This document shows positions 22,141 to 34,591 of a DNA stretch of 64,000 nucleotides, in pieces (the stretch's first letter is position 1; the number at the start of each line of letters is the position of its first letter). Source of the DNA: Petrolisthes cinctipes (Eukaryota > Arthropoda > Malacostraca > Decapoda > Porcellanidae); NCBI GenBank assembly GCA_033782935.1, contig JAWQEG010000717.1:310001-374000 (forward strand). Reading direction: 5' to 3'. Position numbers and translations under genes: made by a program. The notes below the pieces were generated by a model. It did no database searches. It saw nothing but the letters and a program-made list of their open reading frames with translations, and was not told the DNA's origin.

Positions 22141-23986
22141 ATACTGAAAATCGATCTTTTAGGTGCACAAAAGTCGATATGTGCATGCATCTTCAGTATC
22201 CGTTTATATCTCAAATTCAGGCTCAAAACACCCGAAAATTCAATATTTTGGGGTCCCAGAAGCAATCTGTACATGCCTACTCAGTGTTAGAGTATTTTCA
22301 AAATACAGGCCCAAAACATGCTGAAAATCGATATTTTAGATGCCCAAAGTCAATATGTGCATGTATCTTCTGTACCCGTTTATATCTCAAATTCAGGCTC
22401 AAAACACCCGAAAATTCAATATTTTGGGGTCCCAGAAGCAATCTGTACATGCCTACATAGTGCTAGAATATTTTCAAAATATAGGCTAAAAAGATGCTAA
22501 AAATCGACATTTTAGGTGCCAATGAATCGATATCTCAAATTCAGTCCCAAAACACCCGAAAATTCGATATTTAGAGGTCCCAGAAGGTATCTGTACATGC
22601 CTACTCCGTGTTAGAGTATTTTCAAAATACAGGCCAAAAACATTCTGAAAATCGATCTTTTAGGTGCCCAAAAGTCGATATGTGCATGCATCTTCTGTAC
22701 CCATTTATATCTCAAATTCTGGCCCTAAACACCCGAAAATTCGATATTTTGGGGTCCCAGAAGCGATCTGTACATGCCTACTCCGTGTTAGAGTATTTTC
22801 AAAATTCAGGCCCAAAACATGCTGAAAATCGATATTTTTGGTGCCCAAAGTCAATATGTGCATGTATCTTCTGTACCCGTTTATATCTCGAATTCAGGCT
22901 CAAAACACCCGAAAATTCAATATTTTGGGGTCCCAGAAGCAATCTGTACATGCCTACTCAGTGCTAGAATATTTTCAAAATATAGGTTAAAAACATGCTA
23001 AAAATCGATCTTTTAGGTGCCAAAAATTCGATATCTCAAATTCAGTCCCAAAACACCCGAAAATTCGATAGTTAGGGGTCCCAGAAGCGATCTGTACATG
23101 CCTACTCCGTGTTAGAGTATTTTCAAAATACATGCTCAAAACATACTGAAAATCGATCTTTTAGGTACACAAAAGTCGATATGTGCATGCATCTTCAGTA
23201 CCCGTTTATATCTCAAATTCAGGCTCAAAACACCCGAAAATTCAATATTTTGGGGTCCCAGAAGCAATCTGTACATGCCTACTCAGTGTTAGAGTATTTT
23301 CAAAATACAGGCCCAAAACATGCTAAAAATCGATATTTTTGGTGCCCAAAGTTAATATGTGCATGTATCTTCTGTACCCGTTTATATCTCAAATTCAGGC
23401 TCAAAACACCCGAAAATTCAATATTTTGGGGTCCCAGAAGCAATCTGTACAGTGCTAGAATATTTTCAAAATATAGGCTAAAAACATGCTAAAAATCGAT
23501 CTTTTACGTGCCAAAAAGTCGATATCTCAAATTCAGTCCCAAAACACCCGAAAATTCGATATTTAGGGGTCCCAGAAGCGATCTGTACATGCCTACTCCG
23601 TTTTAGAGTATTTTCAAAATACATGCTCAAAACATACTGAAAATCGATCTTTTAGGTGCACAAAAGTCGATATGTGCATGCATCTTCAGTACCCGTTTAT
23701 ATCTCAAATTCAGGCTCAAAAGACCCGAAAATTCAATATTTTGGGGTCCCAGAAGCAATCTGTACATGCCTACTCAGTGTTAGAGTATTTTCAAAATACA
23801 GGCCCAAAACATGCTGAAAATCGATATTTTAGATGCCCAAAGTCAATATGTGCATGTATCTTCTGTACCCGTTTATATCTCAAATTCAGGCTCAAAACAC
23901 CCGAAAATTCAATATTTTGGGGTCCCAGAAGCAATCTGTACATGCCTACACAGTGCTAGAATATTTTCAAAATATAGGCTAAAAAC
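22141..23986 (+). repeat. 1993-bp unit, second copy (lacks terminal S2')
   Basis: Eleven monomers matching the preceding unit at +1993 bp, then followed by a normal S1 instead of S2'. Private changes include GGTGCCAATGAATCG near 22520 and TACCCATTTATATC near 22700. Both recur 5293 bp downstream, showing that this unit existed before the larger duplication. Confidence 0.9.
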
Positions 23987-25440
23987 ATGCTAAAAATCGA
24001 CATTTTAGGTGCCAAAAAATCGATATCTCAAATTCAGTCACAAAACACCCGAAAATTCGATATTTAGAGGTCCCTGAAGGTATCTGTACATGCCTACACT
24101 GTGTTAGAGTATTTTCAAAATACAGGCCAAAAACATACTGAAAATCGATCTTTTAGGTGCCCAAAAGTCGATATGTGCATGCATCTTCTGTACCCGTTTA
24201 TATCTCAAATTCTGGCCCTAAACACCCAAAAATTCGATATTTTGGGGTCCCAGAAGCGATCTGTACATGCCTACTCCGTGTTAGAGTATTTTCAAAATAC
24301 AGGCTAAAAACATGCTGAAAATCGATATTTTTGGTGCCCAAAGTCAATATGTGCATGTATCTTCTGTACCCGTTTATATCTCAAATTCAGGCTCAAAACA
24401 CCCGAAAATTCAATATTTTGGGGTCCCAGAAGCAATCTGTACAGTGCTAGAATATTTTTAAAATATAGGCTAAAAACATGCTAAAAATCGATCTTTTAGG
24501 TGCCAAAAAGTCGATATCTCAAATTCAGTCCCAAAACACCCGAAAATTCGATATTTAGGGGTCCCAGAAGCGATCTGTACATGCTTACTCCGTGTTAGAG
24601 TATTTTCAAAATGCAGGCCCAAAACATGCTGAAAATCGATATTTTAGATGCCCAAGGTCAATATGTGCATGTATCTTCTGTACCCGTTTATATCTCAAAT
24701 TCAGGCTCAAAACACCCGAAAATTCAATATTTTGGGGTCCCAGAAGCAATCTGTACATGCCTACACAGTGCAAGAATATTTTCAAAATATAGGCTAAAAA
24801 CATGCTAAAAATCGACATTTTAGGTGCCAAAAAATCGATATCTCAAATTCAGTCCCAAAACACCCGAAAATTCGATATTTAGAGGTCCCAGAAGGTATCT
24901 GTACATGCCTACACTGTGTTAGAGTATTTTCAAATTACAGGCCAAAAACATACTGAAAATCGATCTTTTAGGTGCCCAAAAGTCGATATGTGCATGCATC
25001 TTCTGTACCCGTTTATATCTCAAATTCTGGCCCTAAACACCCGAAAATTCGATATTTTGGGGTCCCAGAAGCGATCTGTACATGCCTACTCCGTGTTAGA
25101 GTATTTTCAAAATACAGGCCAAAAACATGCAGAAAATCGATATTTTTGGTGCCCAGAGTCAATATGTGCATGTATCTTCTGTACCCGTTTATATCTCAAA
25201 TTCAGGCTCAAAACACCCGAAAATTCAATATTTTGGGGTCCCAGAAGCAATCTGTACAGTGCTAGAATATTTTCAAAATATAGGCTAAAAACATGCTAAA
25301 AATTGACATTTTAGGTGCCAAAAAATCGATATCTCAAATTCAGTCCCAAAACACCCGAAAATTCGATATTTAGAGGTCCCAGAAGGTATCTGTACATGCC
25401 TACACTGTGTTAGAGTATTTTCAAAATACATGCTCAAAAC
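23987..25440 (+). repeat. S1-B-c-S2/A-A-S1-B-c-S1/S2 segment
   Basis: Nine monomers completing the first 5293-bp unit. Marks are TCCCTGAAGG, ACACCCAAAAATTC, the c tail ATATTTTTAAAATAT (dyad kept with a changed centre), TATTTTCAAAATGCAGG at 24603-24619, CAAATTACAGG near 24932 and CATGCAGAAAATCG. The monomers at 24478 and 25293 are chimeric: S2 body with A-preceding tail, and S1 body with D-preceding tail. Confidence 0.87.
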
Positions 25441-28400
25441 ATACTGAAAATCGATCTTTTAGGTGCACAAAAGTCGATATGTGCATGCATCTTCAGTATC
25501 CGTTTATATCTCAAATTCAGGCTCAAAAAACCCGAAAATTCAATATTTTGGGGTCCCAGAAGCAATCTGTACATGCCTACTCAGTGTTAGAGTATTTTCA
25601 AAATACAGGCCCAAAACATGCTGAAAATCGATATTTTAGATGCCCAAAGTCAATATGTGCATGTATCTTCTGTACCCGTTTATATCTCAAATTCAGGCTC
25701 AAAACACCCGAAAATTCAATATTTTGGGGTCCCAGAAGCAATCTGTACATGCCTACATAGTGCTAGAATATTTTCAAAATATAGGCTAAAAAGATGCTAA
25801 AAATCGACATTTTAGGTGCCAAAGAATCGATATCTCAAATTCAGTCCCAAAACACCCGAAAATTCGATATTTAGAGGTCCCAGAAGGTATCTGTACATGC
25901 CTACTCCGTGTTAGAGTATTTTCAAAATACAGGCCAAAAACATTCTGAAAATCGATCTTTTAGGTGCCCAAAAGTCGATATGTGCATGCATCTTCTGTAC
26001 CCGTTTATATCTCAAATTCTGGCCCTAAACACCCGAAAATTCGATATTTTGGGGTCCCAGAAGCGATCTGTACATGCCTACTACGTGTTAGAGTATTTTC
26101 AAAATTCAGGCCCAAAACATGCTGAAAATCGATATTTTTGGTGCCCAAAGTCAATATGTGCATGTATCTTCTGTACCCGTTTATATCTCGAATTCAGGCT
26201 CAAAACACCCGAAAATTCAATATTTTGGGGTCCCAGAAGCAATCTGTACATGCCTACTCAGTGCTAGAATATTTTCAAAATATAGGTTAAAAACATGCTA
26301 AAAATCGATCTTTTAGGTGCCAAAAATTCGATATCTCAAATTCAGTCCCAAAACACCCGAAAATTCGATAGTTAGGGGTCCCAGAAGCGATCTGTACATG
26401 CCTACTCCGTGTTAGAGTATTTTCAAAATACATGCTCAAAACATACTGAAAATCGATCTTTTAGGTACACAAAAGTCGATATGTGCATGCATCTTCAGTA
26501 CCCGTTTATATCTCAAATTCAGGCTCAAAACACCCGAAAATTCAATATTTTGGGGTCCCAGAAGCAATCTGTACATGACTACTCAGTGTTAGAGTATTTT
26601 CAAAATACAGGCCCAAAACATGCTAAAAATCGATATTTTTGGTGCCCAAAGTCAATATGTGCATGTATCTTCTGTACCCGTTTATATCTCAAATTCAGGC
26701 TCAAAACACCCGAAAATTCAATATTTTGGGGTCCCAGAAGCAATCTGTACAGTGCTAGAATATTTTCAAAATATAGGCTAAAAACATGCTAAAAATCGAT
26801 CTTTTACGTGCCAAAAAGTCGATATCTCAAATTCAGTCCCAAAACACCCGAAAATTCGATATTTAGGGGTCCCAGAAGCGATCTGTACATGCCTACTCCG
26901 TTTTAGAGTATTTTCAAAATACATGCTCAAAACATACTGAAAATCGATCTTTTAGGTGCACAAAAGTCGATATGTGCATGCATCTTCAGTACCCGTTTAT
27001 ATCTCAAATTCAGGCTCAAAAGACCCGAAAATTCAATATTTTGGGGTCCCAGAAGCAATCTGTACATGCCTACTCCGTGTTAGAGTATTTTCAAAATACA
27101 GGCCCAAAACATGCTGAAAATCGATATTTTAGATGCCCAAAGTCAATATGTGCATGTATCTTCTGTACCCGTTTATATCTCAAATTCAGGCTCAAAACAC
27201 CCGAAAATTCAATATTTTGGGGTCCCAGAAGCAATCTGTACATGCCTACACAGTGCTAGAATATTTTCAAAATATAGGCTAAAAACATGCTAAAAATCGA
27301 TCTTTTAGGTGCTAAAAATCGATATCTCAAATTCAGTCCCAAAACACCCGAAAATTCGATATTTAGGGGTCCCAGAAGCGATCTGTACATGCCTACTCCG
27401 TTTTAGAGTATTTTCAAAATACATGCTCAAAACATACTGAAAATCGATCTTTTAGGTGCACAAAAGTCGATATGTGCATGCATCTTCAGTATCCGTTTAT
27501 ATCTCAAATTCAGGCTCAAAACACCCGAAAATTCAATATTTTGGGGTCCCAGAAGCAATCTGTACATGCCTACTCAGTGTTAGAGTATTTTCAAAATACA
27601 GGCCCAAAACATGCTGAAAATCGATATTTTAGATGCCCAAAGTCAATATGTGCATGTATCTTCTGTACCCGTTTATATCTCAAATTCAGGCTCAAAACAC
27701 CCGAAAATTCAATATTTTGGGGTCCCAGAAGCAATCTGTACATGCCTACATAGTGCTAGAATATTTTCAAAATATAGGCTAAAAAGATGCTAAAAATCGA
27801 CATTTTAGGTGCCAATGAATCGATATCTCAAATTCAGTCCCAAAACACCCGAAAATTCGATATTTAGAGGTCCCAGAAGGTATCTGTACATGCCTACTCC
27901 GTGTTAGAGTATTTTCAAAATACAGGCCAAAAACATTCTGAAAATCGATCTTTTAGGTGCCCAAAAGTCGATATGTGCATGCATCTTCTGTACCCATTTA
28001 TATCTCAAATTCTGGCCCTAAACACCCGAAAATTCGATATTTTGGGGTCCCAGAAGCGATCTGTACATGCCTACTCCGTGTTAGAGTATTTTCAAAATTC
28101 AGGCCCAAAACATGCTGAAAATCGATATTTTTGGTGCCCAAAGTCAATATGTGCATGTATCTTCTGTACCCGTTTATATCTCGAATTCAGGCTCAAAACA
28201 CCCGAAAATTCAATATTTTGGGGTCCCAGAAGCAATCTGTACATGCCTACTCAGTGCTAGAATATTTTCAAAATATAGGTTAAAAACATGCTAAAAATCG
28301 ATCTTTTAGGTGCCAAAAATTCGATATCTCAAATTCAGTCCCAAAACACCCGAAAATTCGATAGTTAGGGGTCCCAGAAGCGATCTGTACATGCCTACTC

Positions 28401-30733
28401 CGTGTTAGAGTATTTTCAAAATACATGCTCAAAACATACTGAAAATCGATCTTTTAGGTACACAAAAGTCGATATGTGCATGCATCTTCAGTACCCGTTT
28501 ATATCTCAAATTCAGGCTCAAAACACCCGAAAATTCAATATTTTGGGGTCCCAGAAGCAATCTGTACATGCCTACTCAGTGTTAGAGTATTTTCAAAATA
28601 CAGGCCCAAAACATGCTAAAAATCGATATTTTTGGTGCCCAAAGTCAATATGTGCATGTATCTTCTGTACCCGTTTATATCTCAAATTCAGGCTCAAAAC
28701 ACCCGAAAATTCAATATTTTGGGGTCCCAGAAGCAATCTGTACAGTGCTAGAATATTTTCAAAATATAGGCTAAAAACATGCTAAAAATCGATCTTTTAC
28801 GTGCCAAAAAGTCGATATCTCAAATTCAGTCCCAAAACACCCGAAAATTCGATATTTAGGGGTCCCAGAAGCGATCTGTACATGCCTACTCCGTTTTAGA
28901 GTATTTTCAAAATACATGCTCAAAACATACTGAAAATCGATCTTTTAGGTGCACAAAAGTCGATATGTGCATGCATCTTCAGTACCCGTTTATATCTCAA
29001 ATTCAGGCTCAAAAGACCCGAAAATTCAATATTTTGGGGTCCCAGAAGCAATCTGTACATGCCTACTCAGTGTTAGAGTATTTTCAAAATACAGGCCCAA
29101 AACATGCTGAAAATCGATATTTTAGATGCCCAAAGTCAATATGTGCATGTATCTTCTGTACCCGTTTATATCTCAAATTCAGGCTCAAAACACCCGAAAA
29201 TTCAATATTTTGGGGTCCCAGAAGCAATCTGTACATGCCTACACAGTGCTAGAATATTTTCAAAATATAGGCTAAAAACATGCTAAAAATCGACATTTTA
29301 GGTGCCAAAAAATCGATATCTCAAATTCAGTCCCAAAACACCCGAAAATTCGATATTTAGAGGTCCCTGAAGGTATCTGTACATGCCTACACTGTGTTAG
29401 AGTATTTTCAAAATACAGGCCAAAAACATACTGAAAATCGATCTTTTAGGTGCCCAAAAGTCGATATGTGCATGCATCTTCTGTACCCGTTTATATCTCA
29501 AATTCTGGCCCTAAACACCCAAAAATTCGATATTTTGGGGTCCCAGAAGCGATCTGTACATGCCTACTCCGTGTTAGAGTATTTTCAAAATACAGGCTAA
29601 AAACATGCTGAAAATCGATATTTTTGGTGCCCAAAGTCAATATGTGCATGTATCTTCTGTACCCGTTTATATCTCAAATTCAGGCTCAAAACACCCGAAA
29701 ATTCAATATTTTGGGGTCCCAGAAGCAATCTGTACAGTGCTAGAATATTTTTAAAATATAGGCTAAAAACATGCTAAAAATCGATCTTTTAGGTGCCAAA
29801 AAGTCGATATCTCAAATTCAGTCCCAAAACACCCGAAAATTCGATATTTAGGGGTCCCAGTAGCGATCTGTACATGCTTACTCCGTGTTAGAGTATTTTC
29901 AAAATGCAGGCCCAAAACATGCTGAAAATCGATATTTTAGATGCCCAAGGTCAATATGTGCATGTATCTTCTGTACCCGTTTATATCTCAAATTCAGGCT
30001 CAAAACACCCGAAAATTCAATATTTTGGGGTCCCAGAAGCAATCTGTACATGCCTACACAGTGCAAGAATATTTTCAAAATATAGGCTAAAAACATGCTA
30101 AAAATCGACATTTTAGGTGCCAAAAAATCGATATCTCAAATTCAGTCCCAAAACACCCGAAAATTCGATATTTAGAGGTCCCAGAAGGTATCTGTACATG
30201 CCTACACTGTGTTAGAGTATTTTCAAATTACAGGCCAAAAACATACTGAAAATCGATCTTTTAGGTGCCCAAAAGTCGATATGTGCATGCATCTTCTGTA
30301 CCCGTTTATATTTAAAATTCTGGCCCTAAACACCCGAAAATTCGATATTTTGGGGTCCCAGAAGCGATCTGTACATGCCTACTCCGTGTTAGAGTATTTT
30401 CAAAATACAGGCCAAAAACATGCAGAAAATCGATATTTTTGGTGCCCAGAGTCAATATGTGCATGTATCTTCTGTACCCGTTTATATCTCAAATTCAGGC
30501 TCAAAACACCCGAAAATTCAATATTTTGGGTTCCCAGAAGCAATCTGTACAGTGCTAGAATATTTTCAAAATATAGGCTAAAAACATGCTAAAAATTGAC
30601 ATTTTAGGTGCCAAAAAATCGATATCTCAAATTCAGTCCCAAAACACCCGAAAATTCGATATTTAGAGGTCCCAGAAGGTATCTGTACATGCCTACACTG
30701 TGTTAGAGTATTTTCAAAATACAGGCCAAAAAC
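25441..30733 (+). repeat. 5293-bp block, copy 2 (copy of 20148-25440)
   Basis: All monomers and private marks of 20148-25440 recur at exactly +5293 bp. By eye I noted about ten substitutions, for example CTACTACGTG near 26093, CCAGTAGCG near 29870, ATATTTAAAATTC near 30310 and GGGTTCCCAG near 30530, so identity exceeds 99% by inspection. The copies lie directly next to each other. Confidence 0.92.
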
Positions 30734-31048
30734 ATACTGAAAATCGATCTTTTAGGTGCCCAAAAGTCGATATGTGCATGTATCTTCTGTACCCGTTTAT
30801 ATCTCAAATTCAGGCTCAAAACACCCGAAAATTCAATATTTTGGGGTCCCAGAAGCAATCTGTACAGTGCTAGAATATTTTCAAAATATAGGCTAAAAAC
30901 ATGCTAAAAATCGATCTTTTAGGTGCCAAAAAGTCGATATCTCAAATTCAGTCCCAAAACACCCGAAAATTCGATATTTAGGGGTCCCAGAAGCGATCTG
31001 TACATGCCTACTCCGTGTTAGAGTATTTTCAAAATACATGCTCAAAAC
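30734..31048 (+). repeat. B-head/c-tail chimeric monomer plus S2
   Basis: The monomer at 30734-30900 (167 bp) begins as B (GGTGCCCAAAAGTCGATATG) but continues CATGTATCTTCTG and ends TGTACAGTGCTAG like c. The switch lies within the shared ATATGTGCATG. It recurs at 37715, 41044, 45680 and 50086, inherited with the larger blocks. Confidence 0.85.
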
Positions 31049-32893
31049 ATACTGAAAATCGATCTTTTAGGTGCACAAAAGTCGATATGTGCATGCATCT
31101 TCAGTACCCGTTTATATCTCAAATTCAGGCTCAAAACACCCGAAAATTCAATATTTTGGGGTCCCAGAAGCAATCTGTACATGCCTACTCAGTGTTAGAG
31201 TATTTTCAAAATACAGGCCCAAAACATGCTGAAAATCGATATTTTAGATGCTTAAAGTCAATATGTGCATGTATCTTCTGTACCCGTTTATATCTCAAAT
31301 TCAGGCTCAAAACACCCGAAAATTCAATATTTTGGGGTCCCAGAAGCAATCTGTACATGCCTACACAGTGCTAGATTATTTTCAAAATACAGGCCAAAAA
31401 CATACTGAAAATCGATCTTTTAGGTGCCCAAAAGTCGATATGTGCATGCATCTTCTGTACCCGTTTATATCTCAAATTCTGGCCCTAAACACCCGAAAAT
31501 TCGATATTTTGGGGTCCCATAAGCGATCTGTACATGCCTACTCCGTGTTAGAGTATTTTCAAAATTCAGGCCCAAAACATGCTAAAAATCGATATTTTTT
31601 GTGCCCAAAGTCAATATGTGCATGTATCTTCTGTACCCGTTTATATCTCAAATTCAGGCTCAAAACACCCGAAAATTCAATATTTTGGGGTCCCAGAAGC
31701 AATCTGTACATGCCTACTCAGTGCTAGAATATTTTCAAAATATAGGCTAAAAACATGCTAAAAATCGATCTTTTACGTGCCAAAAATTCGATATCTCAAA
31801 TTCAGTCCCAAAACACCCGAAAATTCGATATTTAGGGGTCCCAGAAGCGATCTGTACATGCCAACTCCGTGTTAGAGTATTTTCAAAATACATGCTCAAA
31901 ATATACTGAAAATCGATCTTTTAGGTGCACAAAAGTCGATATGTGCATGCATCTTCAGTACCCGTTTATATCTCAAATTCAGGCTCAAAACACCCTAAAA
32001 TTCAATATTTTGGGGTCCCAGAAGCAATCTGTACATGCCTACTCAGTGTTAGAGTATTTTCAAAATACAGGCCCAAAACATGCTGAAAATCGATATTTTA
32101 GATGCCCAAAGTCAATATGTGGATGTATCTTCTGTACCCGTTTATATCTCAAATTCAGGCTCAAAACACCCGAAATTTCAATATTTTGGGGTCCCAGAAG
32201 CAATCTGTACAGTGCTAGAATATTTTCAAAATATAGGCTAAAAACATGCTAAATATCGACCTTTTAGGTGCCAAAAAGTCGATATCTCAAATTCAGTCCC
32301 AAAACACCCGAAAATTCGATATTTAGGGGTCCCAGAAGCGATCTGTACATGCCTACTCCGTGTTAGAGTATTTTCAAAATACATGCTCAAAACATACTGA
32401 AAATCTATCTTTTAGGTGCACAAAAGTCGATATGTGCATGCATCTTCAGTATCCGTTTATATCTCAAATTCAGGCTCAAAAAACCCGAAAATTCAATATT
32501 TTGGGGTCCCAGAAGCAATCTGTACATGCCTACTCAGTGTTAGAGTATTTTCAAAATACAGGCCCAAAACATGCTGAAAATCGATATTTTAGATGCCCAA
32601 AGTCAATATGTGCATGTATCTTCTGTACCCGTTTATATCTCAAATTCAGGCTCAAAACACCCGAAAATTCAATATTTTGGGGTCCCAGAAGCAATCTGTA
32701 CATGCCTACACAGTGCTAGAATATTTTCAAAATATAGGCTAAAAACATGCTAAAAATCGATCTTTTAGGTGCTAAAAATCGATATCTCAAATTCAGTCCC
32801 AAAACACCCGAAAATTCGATATTTAGGGGTCCCAGAAGCGATCTGTACATGCCTACTCCGTTTTAGAGTATTTTCAAAATACATGCTCAAAAC
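31049..32893 (+). repeat. 1845-bp unit, copy 1 (11 monomers)
   Basis: Order: D A B C S2 D a S2 D A S2', lengths summing to 1845 bp. Marks are AGATGCTTAAAGTC, CCCATAAGCG, ATTTTTTGTGCCC, CATGCCAACTCCG, CACCCTAAAATTC, GAAATTTCAATATT and AATATCGACC. A is followed directly by B (no S1) at 31402, with an A-to-B tail switch. The unit repeats at +1845 bp. Confidence 0.9.
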
Positions 32894-34591
32894 ATACTGA
32901 AAATCGATCTTTTAGGTGCACAAAAGTCGATATTTGCATGCATCTTCAGTACCCGTTTATATCTCAAATTCAGGCTCAAAACACCCGAAAATTCAATATT
33001 TTGGGGTCCCAGAAGCAATCTGTACATGCCTACTCAGTGTTAGAGTATTTTCAAAATACAGGCCCAAAACATGCTGAAAATCGATATTTTAGATGCTTAA
33101 AGTCAATATGTGCATGTATCTTCTGTACCCGTTTATATCTCAAATTCAGGCTCAAAACACCCGAAAATTCAATATTTTGGGGTCCCAGAAGCAATCTGTA
33201 CATGCCTACACAGTGCTAGAATATTTTCAAAATACAGGCCAAAAACATACTGAAAATCGATCTTTTAGGTGCCCAAAAGTCGATATGTGCATGCATCTTC
33301 TGTACCCGTTTATATCTCAAATTCTGGCCCTAAACACCCGAAAATTCGATATTTTGGGGTCCCATAAGCGATCTGTACATGCCTACTCCGTGTTAGAGTA
33401 TTTTCAAAATTCAGGCCCAAAACATGCTAAAAATCGATATTTTTTGTGCCCAAAGTCAATATGTGCATGTATCTTCTGTACCCGTTTATATCTCAAATTC
33501 AGGCTCAAAACACCCGAAAATTCAATATTTTGGGGTCCCAGAAGCAATCTGTACATGCCTACTCAGTGCTAGAATATTTTCAAAATATAGGCTAAAAACA
33601 TGCTAAAAATCGATCTTTTAGGTGCCAAAAATTCGATATCTCAAATTCAGTCCCAAAACACCCGAAAATTCGATATTTAGGGGTCCCAGAAGCGATCTGT
33701 ACATGCCAACTCCGTGTTAGAGTATTTTCAAAATACATGCTCAAAATATACTGAAAATCGATCTTTTAGGTGCACAAAAGTCGATATGTGCATGCATCTT
33801 CAGTACCCGTTTATATCTCAAATTCAGGCTCAAAACACCCTAAAATTCAATATTTTGGGGTCCCAGAAGCAATCTGTACATGCCTACTCAGTGTTAGAGT
33901 ATTTTCAAAATACAGGCCCAAAACATGCTGAAAATCGATATTTTAGATGCCCAAAGTCAATATGTGCATGTATCTTCTGTACCCGTTTATATCTCAAATT
34001 CAGGCTCAAAACACCCGAAATTTCAATATTTTGGGGTCCCAGAAGCAATCTGTACAGTGCTAGAATATTTTCAAAATATAGGCTAAAAACATGCTAAATA
34101 TCGACCTTTTAGGTGCCAAAAAGTCGATATCTCAAATTCAGTCCCAAAACACCCGAAAATTCGATATTTAGGGGTCCCAGAAGCGATCTGTACATGCCTA
34201 CTCCGTGTTAGAGTATTTTCAAAATACATGCTCAAAACATACTGAAAATCTATCTTTTAGGTGCACAAAAGTCGATATGTGCATGCATCTTCAGTATCCG
34301 TTTATATCTCAAATTCAGGCTCAAAAAACCCGAAAATTCAATATTTTGGGGTCCCAGAAGCAATCTGTACATGCCTACTCAGTGTTAGAGTATTTTCAAA
34401 ATACAGGCCCAAAACATGCTGAAAATCGATATTTTAGATGCCCAAAGTCAATATGTGCATGTATCTTCTGTACCCGTTTATATCTCAAATTCAGGCTCAA
34501 AACACCCGAAAATTCAATATTTTGGGGTCCCAGAAGCAATCTGTACATGCCTACTCAGTGTTAGAGTATTTTCAAAATACAGGCCCAAAAC
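32894..34591 (+). repeat. 1845-bp unit, copy 2 (truncated before S2')
   Basis: Same order and marks at +1845 bp, but the last A (34416-34591) is followed by another A at 34592 instead of S2'. That A-A junction is where a copy of sequence starting at 27611 was joined. Confidence 0.9.
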
